Part shown: positions 27,322 through 35,709 of the stretch, one piece after another
Layout: the number at the start of each line of letters is the position of its first letter
How positions within the stretch are numbered: position 1 is the first letter of the stretch
Assembly: GCA_037045645.1 (NCBI GenBank)
Contig: JBAOIH010000011.1
Location: forward strand, 62,001-126,000
Source: Nocardioides sp.
GTDB lineage: Bacteria > Actinomycetota > Actinomycetes > Propionibacteriales > Nocardioidaceae
DNA: 64,000 nucleotides
Direction: 5' to 3'
Program-made: the position numbers and the translations under genes
Notes under the pieces: generated by a model
Told to the model about the DNA's origin: nothing
Databases searched by the model: none
The model's input: only the letters and a program-made list of their open reading frames with translations

Positions 27322-28512
27322 ATGAGCACCTCGACCAAACTTCCCCCTCTGGACCCGCGTGATCCGGCGGCGCTCAATGATCTCTTCAGTCCTGACGAGT
27401 TGGCGGTGGCGGAGTCGGTGCGGCAGTTGTGTGCTGATCATGTCGATCCTTATGTGGCCGATTGGTTCGAGCGTGGCGAGATCGACGACATTCGTGGGCT
27501 GGCGCGGGAGTTCGGCAAGCTCGGGCTGTTGGGCATGCATTTGGAGGGGTACGGCTGTGCGGGGATGACCGCGACCGAGTACGGCATCGCGTGTCTGGAA
27601 CTCGAAGCGGCTGACTCGGGGATCCGGTCGTTGGTGTCGGTGCAGGGGTCGTTGGCGATGTTCGCGATCTGGCGGTGGGGTTCGGAGGAGCAGAAACAGG
27701 AGTGGCTGCCCCGGATGGCTACTGGTGAGGCGATCGGCTGTTTCGGTCTGACCGAGCCTGACCATGGTTCGGACCCGGGGTCGATGCGCACCAGGGCACG
27801 CCGCGATGGTGTGGACTGGGTTCTGGATGGCCGCAAGATGTGGATCACCAACGGTTCGGTCGCCGATGTGGCGGTGGTGTGGGCCCAGACCGACGAAGGG
27901 ATCCGAGGTTTCGTGGTCCCGACCGACACGCCTGGGTTCTCGGCGCCGTTGATCAAGCACAAGCTGTCGTTGCGGGCCTCGGTGACCAGTGAACTGGTGC
28001 TGGATGGGGTACGGCTGCCCGACAGTGCGGTGCTGCCCGAGGTGCGCGGGTTGAAGGGTCCACTGTCGTGTTTGAACGAGGCCCGGTACGGGATCGTGTG
28101 GGGTGCGATGGGGGCGGCGCGGTCGTCGTTGATGGCGGCGCAGACGTATGCCAAGGAACGCACCCAGTTCGGTCGCCCGCTCGGCGGTTTCCAGTTGACT
28201 CAGGCCAAGTTGGCCGACATGCACCTGGAATACATCAAGGGTGTCCTGCTCGCGATCCACCTCGGCCGGCGCAAGGACGCCGGCGTGCTGCGTCCCGAAC
28301 AGGTGAGCATCGGCAAGCTCAACAATGTGCGTGAGGCGTTGGAGATCTGTCGTACCTCACGCACCATTCTTGGTGCGAACGGGATCTCGTTGGAGTTCCC
28401 GGTGATCCGGCACATGAACAACCTGGAGTCCGTACTCACCTACGAAGGCACCGTCGAGATGCACACCCTGGTCCTCGGCCAAGCCGTCACCGGCGAAACC
28501 GCCTACCGCTGA
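27322..28512 (+). CDS. gcdH: acyl-CoA dehydrogenase, glutaryl-CoA dehydrogenase type
   Basis: 396 residues, starting at ATG 27322 with AAGGAGA upstream. ACAD blocks are IGCFGLTEPDHGSDPGSM, KMWITNGSVADV and ERTQFGRPLGGFQLTQ. The catalytic glutamate lies in LTYEGTVEMHTLVLGQ, and RxGIVWGAMGAA resembles GCDH proteins. The family oxidises and decarboxylates glutaryl-CoA to crotonyl-CoA. Glutarate is the end product of 5-aminovalerate, so this could serve the adjacent amine-degradation cluster; the link is inference. It converges on and overlaps the hydrolase gene that follows by 10 bp. Confidence 0.9.
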   Translation: MSTSTKLPPLDPRDPAALNDLFSPDELAVAESVRQLCADHVDPYVADWFERGEIDDIRGLAREFGKLGLLGMHLEGYGCAGMTATEYGIACLELEAADSGIRSLVSVQGSLAMFAIWRWGSEEQKQEWLPRMATGEAIGCFGLTEPDHGSDPGSMRTRARRDGVDWVLDGRKMWITNGSVADVAVVWAQTDEGIRGFVVPTDTPGFSAPLIKHKLSLRASVTSELVLDGVRLPDSAVLPEVRGLKGPLSCLNEARYGIVWGAMGAARSSLMAAQTYAKERTQFGRPLGGFQLTQAKLADMHLEYIKGVLLAIHLGRRKDAGVLRPEQVSIGKLNNVREALEICRTSRTILGANGISLEFPVIRHMNNLESVLTYEGTVEMHTLVLGQAVTGETAYR

Positions 28513-29303
28513 GTCAGAGCCCGACGCGCCACGCACGCTTCGACAAAACCGGCGAAGAGTCGGCGACGGTCCTCGGCCGAGCCGCGGTCGTCTTCGGGAT
28601 GCCACTGAACTCCGACCAACCAGCGATCCGGATCTTCGAACCCTTCCACGATGCCATCGTGGGCACGCGCGGTGATCACCAGCCCGCGACCGATGCGGTC
28701 CACCGCCTGGTGATGGCCCGAACGCACCGTGATGCGCTCGTTGCCGAGTAGGCGCGCGATCCGCGAACTCGGTTCGAGAAGGATCTCCTCGTCGAGGAAC
28801 ATCTCCTCACCAGGCCCGCCGCGGTGAAGCCCGAAGTCGTCGATATCGGGGATGATCGTGCCCCCGCGCGCGACATTGAGCAGTTGCGATCCGCGGCAGA
28901 TGCCCAGCACCGGGAGGTCGTCGGCGACAGCCGCCTCGGCGGCGGCGATGCCGTCGTGATCGGCGCGCAGGTCGACGCCGTACGAGTTCGGCACATCGCC
29001 ATCCGGGGCGCCGTACAACGACCCGTCGACATCCCCTCCGCCCAGCATCAACAAGCCATCGCACCGGGCGACGAGCGCCGGGTCGGCAAGCGGTTCGGAG
29101 GTGTCGAAGAGTTCGTACGACACCCCCTGCTCCACAAGTTCCTGCAACGCAACGGCTGTGAAACGGCGTACGAGCGCCGCAGTCTCGGCGTTCATGTCGG
29201 GGAAGTTCAGCGACACGAGCACGGCCACGTGCGCCACCGGATCTGCCGACGGTGACTGCTTTGGAGTGACTGACTCGACGGTGACGAAGGCTGAGTCCGT
29301 CAC
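28503..29303 (-). CDS. class I glutamine amidotransferase-like gamma-glutamyl hydrolase (PuuD-like), copy 1
   Basis: 266 residues from GTG 29303, which overlaps the stop of the next gene upstream. Peptidase C26 signatures: nucleophile C136 in GICRGSQLLNVARGG, catalytic His-Glu in GVQWHPEDD, and RSGHHQAVDRIG. PuuD-type enzymes release glutamate from gamma-glutamyl-amino acids such as gamma-glutamyl-GABA. It is the last gene of an operon that also encodes a gamma-glutamyl ligase-like enzyme. Extra upstream codons exist in frame but would overlap the neighbour widely. Confidence 0.88.
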   Translation of the reverse strand: MTDSAFVTVESVTPKQSPSADPVAHVAVLVSLNFPDMNAETAALVRRFTAVALQELVEQGVSYELFDTSEPLADPALVARCDGLLMLGGGDVDGSLYGAPDGDVPNSYGVDLRADHDGIAAAEAAVADDLPVLGICRGSQLLNVARGGTIIPDIDDFGLHRGGPGEEMFLDEEILLEPSSRIARLLGNERITVRSGHHQAVDRIGRGLVITARAHDGIVEGFEDPDRWLVGVQWHPEDDRGSAEDRRRLFAGFVEACVARRALTQR

Positions 29304-30010
29304 GTCTGCGACCGCCAGCGTTCGGCGCGCTCGGCGAGGTCGGCAAAGAGCGCGAGGTCGGTGGCGTTGGTGCCGAACAGGTCCTCGGGATGCCACTGCA
29401 CCCCGATCAGGTCGGCACTCTCGTGCTCGATCGCTTCGATCACGCCGTCAGCTGCGGCGGCGCTCACCACCAGGCCTGCGCCGAGGCGCCCGATGGCCTG
29501 ATGGTGGTAAGAGGACACCTCGATCGCGTCTTGACCCACGACCTCCCGCAGCCGGGTCCCCGCCGTGACGCTGACCTGATGGGGCGCGCTGCGATGCGGC
29601 ACGGTCGTCTCGACGAGATCCTGGACCAGGTCACCGCCACACACGACGTTGAGCACCTGGAGGCCGCGGCAGATCGCGAGCGCGGGTTGCCCGCTGGCCA
29701 GGTACGCCTGGGTCACGGCGATGTCGAAACTGTCCTGCCACGGCACCACCTCGACAGTCGTCGGGTGCGGCTCCTGGCCATACCGCTCCGGCCCGAGGTC
29801 GGCGCCACCAGGCATCAGCAGCGCGTCGAAACGTGCCAGCCGACCTGCGAGTTCACTGCCCGGCCCGGCGCCGAGGCCGTGGAAGACGACCGGCTCACCG
29901 CCACCGGCATAGACGGCCTCGCACATCGCCTCGGCCGCCAGGGTCGCGGTGAACCGCAGGATCGGCACACTCGCCGCACGTCGACCGATCACACCGATCA
30001 GTGGTCTCAT
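29300..30010 (-). CDS. gamma-glutamyl hydrolase (PuuD-like), copy 2
   Basis: 236 residues. ATG 30010 shares one base with the preceding stop (TGATG). Catalytic C114 lies in AICRGLQVLNVVCGG; the His-Glu pair is in GVQWHPEDLF; VSSYHHQAIGRLG is also conserved. It is a paralogue of the next gene, arranged head to tail. Two hydrolases in one operon suggest two different gamma-glutamyl intermediates or a heteromer. Confidence 0.9.
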   Translation of the reverse strand: MRPLIGVIGRRAASVPILRFTATLAAEAMCEAVYAGGGEPVVFHGLGAGPGSELAGRLARFDALLMPGGADLGPERYGQEPHPTTVEVVPWQDSFDIAVTQAYLASGQPALAICRGLQVLNVVCGGDLVQDLVETTVPHRSAPHQVSVTAGTRLREVVGQDAIEVSSYHHQAIGRLGAGLVVSAAAADGVIEAIEHESADLIGVQWHPEDLFGTNATDLALFADLAERAERWRSQT

Positions 30011-30729
30011 CAGTCGGAGGCCTCCACCTGGTCCTCGAACGGGTAGTCCAGTGTCGGCAGCCACTCGCGCCAGGCCGCCTTGTGTCTCCCGTCCGCGATA
30101 ACGCGTCCGAGCGCATCGTCGAGTTCGGCGAGGGTGTCGCCATGGCCCTTGGGAACCGAGATCCCCCAGCGGTTGCCCGTGCGCACCACGAAGGCGAGTT
30201 CGTAGTCGGGGTGGGTCTCCCCCAGCGGCACGAACACCACGTCGTCGTCGACCACGGCGTCCACTTCGCCGGACAGCAGTGCGGCGAGCATGTCGGCGTA
30301 CACGTCGTCGGATCCACTGCCGAAAGGCACGCAGATCGCACCGTCGAAGGACTCGGCCAGCGTCATGTTGGTGCTGTTCTCGATCGCCGCGACCCGCTTG
30401 CCCGCTAGATCGGCCGCAGTCGAGATCGGCTCGCCACGGCGAATCAGCACCCCTTCGTGGAAGACGGCGTACGGCCGGGTGAAGTCGCTGGCCTCACGGC
30501 GCAGATCGGTCATCCCCTGTCCGCACAAGACAGCGTCCGCGTCGCCGCGTTGGCTGGCCGGGACCATGTCGGTCCACGGCACCAACACCCACTGGACCTC
30601 CCGGCCGAGTTCGGCGGCGACCAACTCTGCTACCGCCGGCTCGAAGCCCTGACGACCACCCGGCGCCGACGCCAGCCCGAACAACGGCGGCGCATCGGCG
30701 TCGAGACACGCCAGTCGAAGCGCGCTCAC
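30010..30729 (-). CDS. family 3 solute-binding protein without signal peptide
   Basis: 239 residues with the periplasmic amino-acid-binding fold (SBP_bac_3): DADAVLCGQGMTDLRREASDFTRPYAVFHEGVL and DLAGKRVAAIENSTN, then VPKGHGDTLAELDDAL. The start (GTG 30729, overlapping the upstream stop as GTGA) leaves no room for a signal peptide or lipobox. No ABC permease or ATPase gene is nearby. It may be a cytoplasmic ligand-binding or buffering protein for pathway intermediates, or an enzyme of the same fold. Confidence 0.8.
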   Translation of the reverse strand: MSALRLACLDADAPPLFGLASAPGGRQGFEPAVAELVAAELGREVQWVLVPWTDMVPASQRGDADAVLCGQGMTDLRREASDFTRPYAVFHEGVLIRRGEPISTAADLAGKRVAAIENSTNMTLAESFDGAICVPFGSGSDDVYADMLAALLSGEVDAVVDDDVVFVPLGETHPDYELAFVVRTGNRWGISVPKGHGDTLAELDDALGRVIADGRHKAAWREWLPTLDYPFEDQVEASD

Positions 30730-32111
30730 GGGGCGTCATCCCAGTACATCATCCGCTCCCACTCCGACACCTGGCCGCAATAGCGCGCCCATTCGTCCTC
30801 GTGGTAGGCCAACAGCAGGTCGGTGAGTGGGTCGCCGAAGGTCTCCCGGATCACCGTGTCGGCGCGGAACGCCTCGATCGCATCACCCATGGTCAACGGC
30901 AGCGTGGGGAACGCCTCGTTCTGTGGCTGGTCATAACTGGAGCCGACGGTCGGCTCGCCTGGGTCGATCTGGTTGTTGAGGCCGTCCTCGCACGCTGCGA
31001 TCAAGATCGCGTGGGAGAGGTACGGGTTCACGGCCGCGTCGGGGAGCTTGAACTCCAACCGGCCGTTGGCCGAGAGCCGCACCGTGCAGGTCTTGTTGTC
31101 CATGCCCCAGTTGATCTTCGAGGGGGCGAACTGCCCGGCATCCCAATAGCGCTTGTAGGAGTTGACCGTGCGGCCCATCACCAGCATCGAGCCGGCCGCG
31201 TGCAGCAGCACTCCCCCGAGTGCATGCTTGCCCTGGTCGGTGAGGTGCAGTTCGCGTACGCCCTTCTCCTCCAAGACGTTCTGATCACCTCGCCACAGGC
31301 TGAAATTGTGGTGGCAGCCATTGCCCATCTGGCCGGTGTACGGCTTGGGCATGAAGCTGGCCTGGATTCCCAACTCGCGCGCGACCTGCTTGCAGATCTG
31401 GCGGTAGGTGACGAGCCGGTCGGCGGTGAGGTTCGCGTGGTCGTACATCCAGTTGAGTTCGACTTGGCCCTCGTCCTCGTAGTCGCCCTCGATCATGTCC
31501 AAGCCCATGGCCTGGGCGTACTGGATCACCTTTTGATAGATCGGCCGGGCGCGTTCGAGGTGTTCGATGTGGTACGCCGGGCTCGAGTCGGGTCGGAAGG
31601 TGGCCTCCAGCCCGGGGCCTTCCCAGGACATCTCGGGTTCGGTGCCCGTACGCATCTCCAAGCCGGTGCGTTCGGTGAAGCCGGCGTGCACTCGCTGCAG
31701 CAGCCCGCGAGAGTCCGCGGCGTACGGCTCACCACCGATCTCGAGCACGTGGTCCGGCTCGTACAACCGACAGAACACCCGCGCCGTGGTGGTGTCCCAC
31801 GGCAGCACGGAGAAGGTGTCCAGGTCAGGGACCGCGGTGTATTCGGCCGCGTTGACGCCGCCGCCCAGCAGCACACCGGCGCGCGTGGACTGAAGGTTGG
31901 CTGCGGCCGTGCGGTGCTGCTGGATGCCGTGCCCGGCGACCCGCTCCAGATGTCGCGCAGGCATCACTTTGCCGAGCACCCGGCCGGTGATGGTGACGGC
32001 CTGGTAATAGATGGTCTCCACACCGTGCTGCTCGATGGCGGCCCTCGCGGCGGCGAGAGCGTCGCTGCTGCTGTTGCCTTCGCGGTGTTGATCCAGGGGG
32101 GTTGTGGCCAT
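30726..32111 (-). CDS. glutamine synthetase-like gamma-glutamyl-amine ligase
   Basis: 461 residues. GS-catalytic-domain blocks are EGDYEDEGQVELNWMYD (metal Glu residues), MGNGCHHNFS (His metal/ATP loop) and RLSANGRLEFKLPDAAVNPYL (Arg/Glu). It belongs to the non-GlnA branch that includes GlnA2-4/PuuA-like gamma-glutamylpolyamine ligases and PipC of the mycobacterial piperidine cluster. It would glutamylate an amino-group intermediate using ATP. It is part of the P450 operon, 53 bp after the ferredoxin reductase gene. Start ATG 32111. Confidence 0.9.
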   Translation of the reverse strand: MATTPLDQHREGNSSSDALAAARAAIEQHGVETIYYQAVTITGRVLGKVMPARHLERVAGHGIQQHRTAAANLQSTRAGVLLGGGVNAAEYTAVPDLDTFSVLPWDTTTARVFCRLYEPDHVLEIGGEPYAADSRGLLQRVHAGFTERTGLEMRTGTEPEMSWEGPGLEATFRPDSSPAYHIEHLERARPIYQKVIQYAQAMGLDMIEGDYEDEGQVELNWMYDHANLTADRLVTYRQICKQVARELGIQASFMPKPYTGQMGNGCHHNFSLWRGDQNVLEEKGVRELHLTDQGKHALGGVLLHAAGSMLVMGRTVNSYKRYWDAGQFAPSKINWGMDNKTCTVRLSANGRLEFKLPDAAVNPYLSHAILIAACEDGLNNQIDPGEPTVGSSYDQPQNEAFPTLPLTMGDAIEAFRADTVIRETFGDPLTDLLLAYHEDEWARYCGQVSEWERMMYWDDAP

Positions 32112-32164
32112 GGCGTTCCTGCTCTCGAATCGTGCGGGCGAGTGGTGCTAGGTGGTGCGGTGAA

Positions 32165-33397
32165 TCAGGCCGGGGCCATGGCGACGAACTCATTGCGCAG
32201 ATCGCGTTGCCGAGCCCCGGACAGATTGAGCGCAACCGATCCGACGAGTCGGCCGGCGCGGGTATAGCGGGTCAGCAGCCCGGAAGTGAGGTCGCCCAGG
32301 TCGCCTTCGACGACCTCGACAGTGTCCGCGAGCCCGGGTGAGCCATAGCTTTGGAAACGCAGGTCGAACTGGTCGCTCCAGAAGGCAGGCACCGGAGCGA
32401 ACGGCGCGAGGGCGTGCGGGGTGCCGGTGAGTTGGGCAACCAGGGTGGCCGCCGCCCGTTTGGCGGTGTCGGTGGGGATGTTCCAGTGCTCGACACGTCG
32501 GGGGACCTCGTCGAAGAGCGGGTTGGGAAAGCGAGCGATGTCGCCAACCGCGACGGCCCGCTCGGCTCCGACAATGGCGAGGTCGTTGTCGACCAAGACG
32601 CCGTCCGTCAGGTCGAGAGAAGCGTTGCCACCGAGCCACTCGGTGTTGCAGAGGGACCCGACCGACTCCACCACCAGGTCCGCGGGAAGCGTCTGGCCGG
32701 TGTCGAGGGTGACTCCAGTGACGCGCTCGTCACCGGTGAAGCCCGCCACGCCTGGACCGATGACGAAACTGATGCCCTGTCGGGTGTGATAGTCCTGCAC
32801 GGCGGCGGCCAGTTCGACACCCAGCACCCGGTTCATCGGCGCTCCGGTCGGCTCCACGATGGTCACGCGGTGGCCGAGTTTGTGCAGGGTGCAGGCAGTC
32901 TCGCAGCCGATGAAGCCGGCGCCGATGACCACCACGTCGCGGGGGTCGCCCAAGGAACGTTTGAGGTTGAGGCAGTCGTCGATGGTGCGTAACCAGTGGC
33001 GTCCGGCGGTGGGTCCCTCCGTACGCAGCACGCGAGGTCGCAGGCCGCTTGCCGCGACGAGTCCTGCGTACGTCTCGACGCTGCCGTCAGCCAGGGTGAG
33101 CGTGCCAGCGGCCAAGTCGGCCGAGTCGACGCGCGCACCGAGCCGGAAGTCGACGTCTGCGGTCGAACTGCGTCGGCGAAACGCCAGGCGCTCGAACATC
33201 GAGTCGGCGCTGTCGCGCTCGGGATCGGCCAGCACCTCCTTCGACAGCGGGGGCCGGTTGTAAGGCAGGTGCGACTCCTCGCCGTAGACCGTGATCGGTC
33301 CGCCGTGGCCGGCCGCGCGCAACTGCTCGGCTGCGCGCAGACCGGCAAGCGAGCCACCCACGACGGCGATCCGCTCGGGGGAGTCGTGCTCGCCCAC
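32165..33397 (-). CDS. FAD-dependent ferredoxin reductase
   Basis: 410 residues. Two dinucleotide-binding sites: FAD at IAVVGGSLAGLRAAEQLRAAG (residues 10-30) and NAD(P) at VVVIGAGFIGCETACTL. The FAD-contact block AVAVGDIARFPNP and a C-terminal reductase domain with FWSDQFDLRFQSYG match Rieske/ferredoxin reductases of the BphA4/putidaredoxin-reductase type. It passes electrons from NAD(P)H to the ferredoxin encoded one base upstream. Start GTG 33397. Confidence 0.92.
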   Translation of the reverse strand: MGEHDSPERIAVVGGSLAGLRAAEQLRAAGHGGPITVYGEESHLPYNRPPLSKEVLADPERDSADSMFERLAFRRRSSTADVDFRLGARVDSADLAAGTLTLADGSVETYAGLVAASGLRPRVLRTEGPTAGRHWLRTIDDCLNLKRSLGDPRDVVVIGAGFIGCETACTLHKLGHRVTIVEPTGAPMNRVLGVELAAAVQDYHTRQGISFVIGPGVAGFTGDERVTGVTLDTGQTLPADLVVESVGSLCNTEWLGGNASLDLTDGVLVDNDLAIVGAERAVAVGDIARFPNPLFDEVPRRVEHWNIPTDTAKRAAATLVAQLTGTPHALAPFAPVPAFWSDQFDLRFQSYGSPGLADTVEVVEGDLGDLTSGLLTRYTRAGRLVGSVALNLSGARQRDLRNEFVAMAPA

Positions 33398-33398
33398 C

Positions 33399-33587
33399 TC
33401 AGTCGCCGATCAGGATCGCCTGGACCGGGCAGACGTCGGCTGCTTCCTCAACGTTGCTCATCTCGCTGTCGTCGGGGTTGGGGTCGTACTCCAACTTGCC
33501 TTCGTCGTTGATGCGGAAGACGTTGGGCGCGGCGATCGCGCACTGGCCGTGGTCCTCGCACAGATTCATGTCGACGGTGACGTTCAT
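33399..33587 (-). CDS. [3Fe-4S] ferredoxin, P450 redox partner
   Basis: 62 residues. Three cluster cysteines: C10 and C16 (CEDHGQC) and C53 (DVCPVQAI). The absence of a fourth cysteine is typical of the [3Fe-4S] ferredoxins that serve actinobacterial P450s. Encoded 39 bp after the P450 gene and one base before the reductase gene, so the three form a complete class I P450 electron chain. Confidence 0.95.
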   Translation of the reverse strand: MNVTVDMNLCEDHGQCAIAAPNVFRINDEGKLEYDPNPDDSEMSNVEEAADVCPVQAILIGD

Positions 33588-33626
33588 GGGTGTCCTTTCG
33601 TGGGGTGAGAACGGGCGGGAGAGGCG

Positions 33627-34823
33627 TCAGGTGCCGGGCGTGAAACCGATCGGCTGGCGCACCGGGCCGGTGTTGCCGGAGTCGGGAAGCCAGGTGCCGC
33701 CCTCCATGGGGTACGGGTCGCGCAGCCGCCGTGCCAGCAGTGGCAACGCCTCGCTCATGTCGGAGCGAGCGACGAAGTGGCCCAGGCAGTGGTGGGCGCC
33801 GCCGCCGAAGCCGTAGTGCGGCTTGCGGGTCGCCTCGATGTCGAACGAAGGTTCACCGAAGACCCGAGGGTCGGTGCCGGCGGACTGGCTGATCATGTGG
33901 ACGGTCGTCCCGGCCGGGACGGTGAGGTCTTCGTACGTGAAGGTCTCCAGGGCCTCGCGCGTCACCCAGCGAACGGTGGGGTTGACGCGCATGACTTCCT
34001 CCACGGCGGCCTTGCCGAGGTCGGGGCGTTCGGCCAGCAGCCGCCACTGGTCGGGGTGCGCCATGAAGGTCTGCATCGCCAGCCCAAGTTGGTTTCGAGT
34101 GGTGTCGTACCCGCCGAAGATCAACAGCACGAGACCGTCGCGCAGCTCGGTGTCGCTCAGGCGCCCGTCCTCGTCTCGGCTGGCGTTGACCAGCGTGGTG
34201 ACGAAGTCGTCCTGGGGGTTGGCTCGACGGTCGGCGATGAGTTCGTCGGCATAGTCGTAGAGCCGTCCCAGCGCGGCCTCGATCCGTGGCAGTTCCTCCC
34301 GGATGGTCACGCCGAGGGCCAGGCCGATGGTCGCGGCCTCCTTGGCGATGATCGGCCATTCCTCTTCGGGAATGCCGAGCATGATCGCGATGACGCGCGC
34401 GGCGTACGGCTCGGCGAACTCACTGATGAACTCGCAGTGGTCGTCGTGGTGGAAGTTGTCGATGAGTTCGTTGCCCAGTGCCTGGAAGCGGGGCACCAGG
34501 CTGCCGATGAGCTTGGGCGAGAAGGCGGGGTTCATCAGGCGGCGCAGTCGGTGGTGCTCCTCGCCCTCCTTGTTGAGGATCCAGCTCTTCCACCAGGTGG
34601 CCAGGGGACCTTCCACGATGCCGTTGTGGGCAGGCCAGGCGATGCTGCCTTGCCGCAGCTTGGGGTGCTTCATCAAACGACTGAGTTGTTCGTAGCGCAA
34701 GATCGCGAAGCCGTACGGAGTCGTGGCATACCAGTGCTGCTCGCGGGCGGCGAGCACCGCGGCAGAAGTGATCGAGAAGGCCGGGTCGGCGAGGTTCAGA
34801 TGCGGGACTGCGGTGGTGGTCAT
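33627..34823 (-). CDS. cytochrome P450, CYP151-like (cyclic secondary amine monooxygenase)
   Basis: 398 residues. I-helix GGYDTTRN (D240-T242), the ExxR motif (EEVMR), and the haem loop FGGGAHHCLGHFVAR with C346 are all present. Length and N-terminus (TTAVPHLNLADPAFSI) resemble CYP151, the P450 that opens piperidine, pyrrolidine and morpholine rings in mycobacteria, as I recall it. The context supports this: ferredoxin, reductase, GS-like ligase and GntR regulator, as in the pip cluster. First gene of the operon, with a clear promoter and a GGAGAG ribosome site. The CYP subfamily is from memory and needs a search. Confidence 0.88.
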   Translation of the reverse strand: MTTTAVPHLNLADPAFSITSAAVLAAREQHWYATTPYGFAILRYEQLSRLMKHPKLRQGSIAWPAHNGIVEGPLATWWKSWILNKEGEEHHRLRRLMNPAFSPKLIGSLVPRFQALGNELIDNFHHDDHCEFISEFAEPYAARVIAIMLGIPEEEWPIIAKEAATIGLALGVTIREELPRIEAALGRLYDYADELIADRRANPQDDFVTTLVNASRDEDGRLSDTELRDGLVLLIFGGYDTTRNQLGLAMQTFMAHPDQWRLLAERPDLGKAAVEEVMRVNPTVRWVTREALETFTYEDLTVPAGTTVHMISQSAGTDPRVFGEPSFDIEATRKPHYGFGGGAHHCLGHFVARSDMSEALPLLARRLRDPYPMEGGTWLPDSGNTGPVRQPIGFTPGT

Positions 34824-34862
34824 GTCGCTCTCCGGTGGCGGGTGAAAGGCTGACCTTCGAAT

Positions 34863-34890
34863 ACTCTAGAAACGTAGGATTGTTTGTCAA
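34863..34890 (-). promoter_or_regulatory. sigma-70-type promoter of the P450 operon
   Basis: On the reverse strand TTGACA (34890-34885), 16-base spacer, then TAGAGT (34868-34863), about 40 bp before the P450 start. The -35 box is a perfect consensus, unusual for this GC-rich genome, so the promoter is probably strong unless repressed. Confidence 0.65.
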
Positions 34891-34971
34891 CCAGTGATCC
34901 ACGCCACAGCCCACCGGTGGGCTCAAGGCGCGCCTCAGCACCCGAGAACGCGCGCGGGATTCGTCAGACGC

Positions 34972-35706
34972 CTACCCGTCGGTGACCGCGACCGCGACCT
35001 GCCAGCCGAAGCCACCGGGCACGTCGGCGACCTCCGCGATCTCGGCCTCGCCAGCCACGGGAAGGCGCTTGAGCCGCTCCGCCACCAACCAGCGGGCCGA
35101 GTTGACGGCAATCACGCGACGGTCGCTGTCGACCACACACACGTGCGCGGTCGACTTGCGCAACTGCCCCAGCAGTCGGCGTTCCAAGTCACGAAAATGC
35201 AGGTCCGCTCCAGCAATACCCAAGAACCGGTCGCCATCGAAGATCGGCACGGTCACCGTGGTCGCAAAGAGTTCGGAGCCGGAGTAGTCGACGTACGGCC
35301 CCACGATGACTCGCCGCCGCTCGTCGCGGGCCGTGGTGAACCACTCCATGCGGGCGTAGTCGTACAGATCCAGGCTTGCCAACTCGGAGTTCAGGCGCAG
35401 GCGAGTCGCCCTAGCGCCACGCATCTGCCACCACATCATGAAGTGGGATTCGGTGTTGCGCACCAGCCCGATGTCGGCAACGTAGCCGTGGCCTTCCAGC
35501 AGGGGGTCGGCCGGCAACAGCGCGGTCACATGTTCGGCGACCGGAGCCAGGTCCTCCTCGCGGATCACACCTCCGGCCTCGCGCCAACAGTCGAGAACCA
35601 GGCCCGAGAGCACATCGAGATGCTCGAAGACCGGCGTGAGTACGGCACCCACCGCCGAGGCGAGTTCGGCCGCCGAGGGCTGGCCCCAGGACGTGACGTC
35701 AGGCAT
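34972..35706 (-). CDS. stand-alone Cache-domain sensor protein
   Basis: 244 residues with a Cache-type ligand-binding fold: YDYARMEWFTTARDE, VIVGPYVDYSGSELFATTV and VPIFDGDRFLGIAGADLHF. The aromatic/Arg-W-F and downstream Asp arrangement is like that of amine- and amino-acid-binding dCache sensors. There is no transmembrane helix, signal peptide, kinase or methyl-accepting domain, so it is likely cytoplasmic. The gene starts three bases after the GntR-family regulator and is cotranscribed with it, which suggests it binds the inducer or modulates the regulator. Confidence 0.75.
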   Translation of the reverse strand: MPDVTSWGQPSAAELASAVGAVLTPVFEHLDVLSGLVLDCWREAGGVIREEDLAPVAEHVTALLPADPLLEGHGYVADIGLVRNTESHFMMWWQMRGARATRLRLNSELASLDLYDYARMEWFTTARDERRRVIVGPYVDYSGSELFATTVTVPIFDGDRFLGIAGADLHFRDLERRLLGQLRKSTAHVCVVDSDRRVIAVNSARWLVAERLKRLPVAGEAEIAEVADVPGGFGWQVAVAVTDG

Positions 35707-35709
35707 CGG

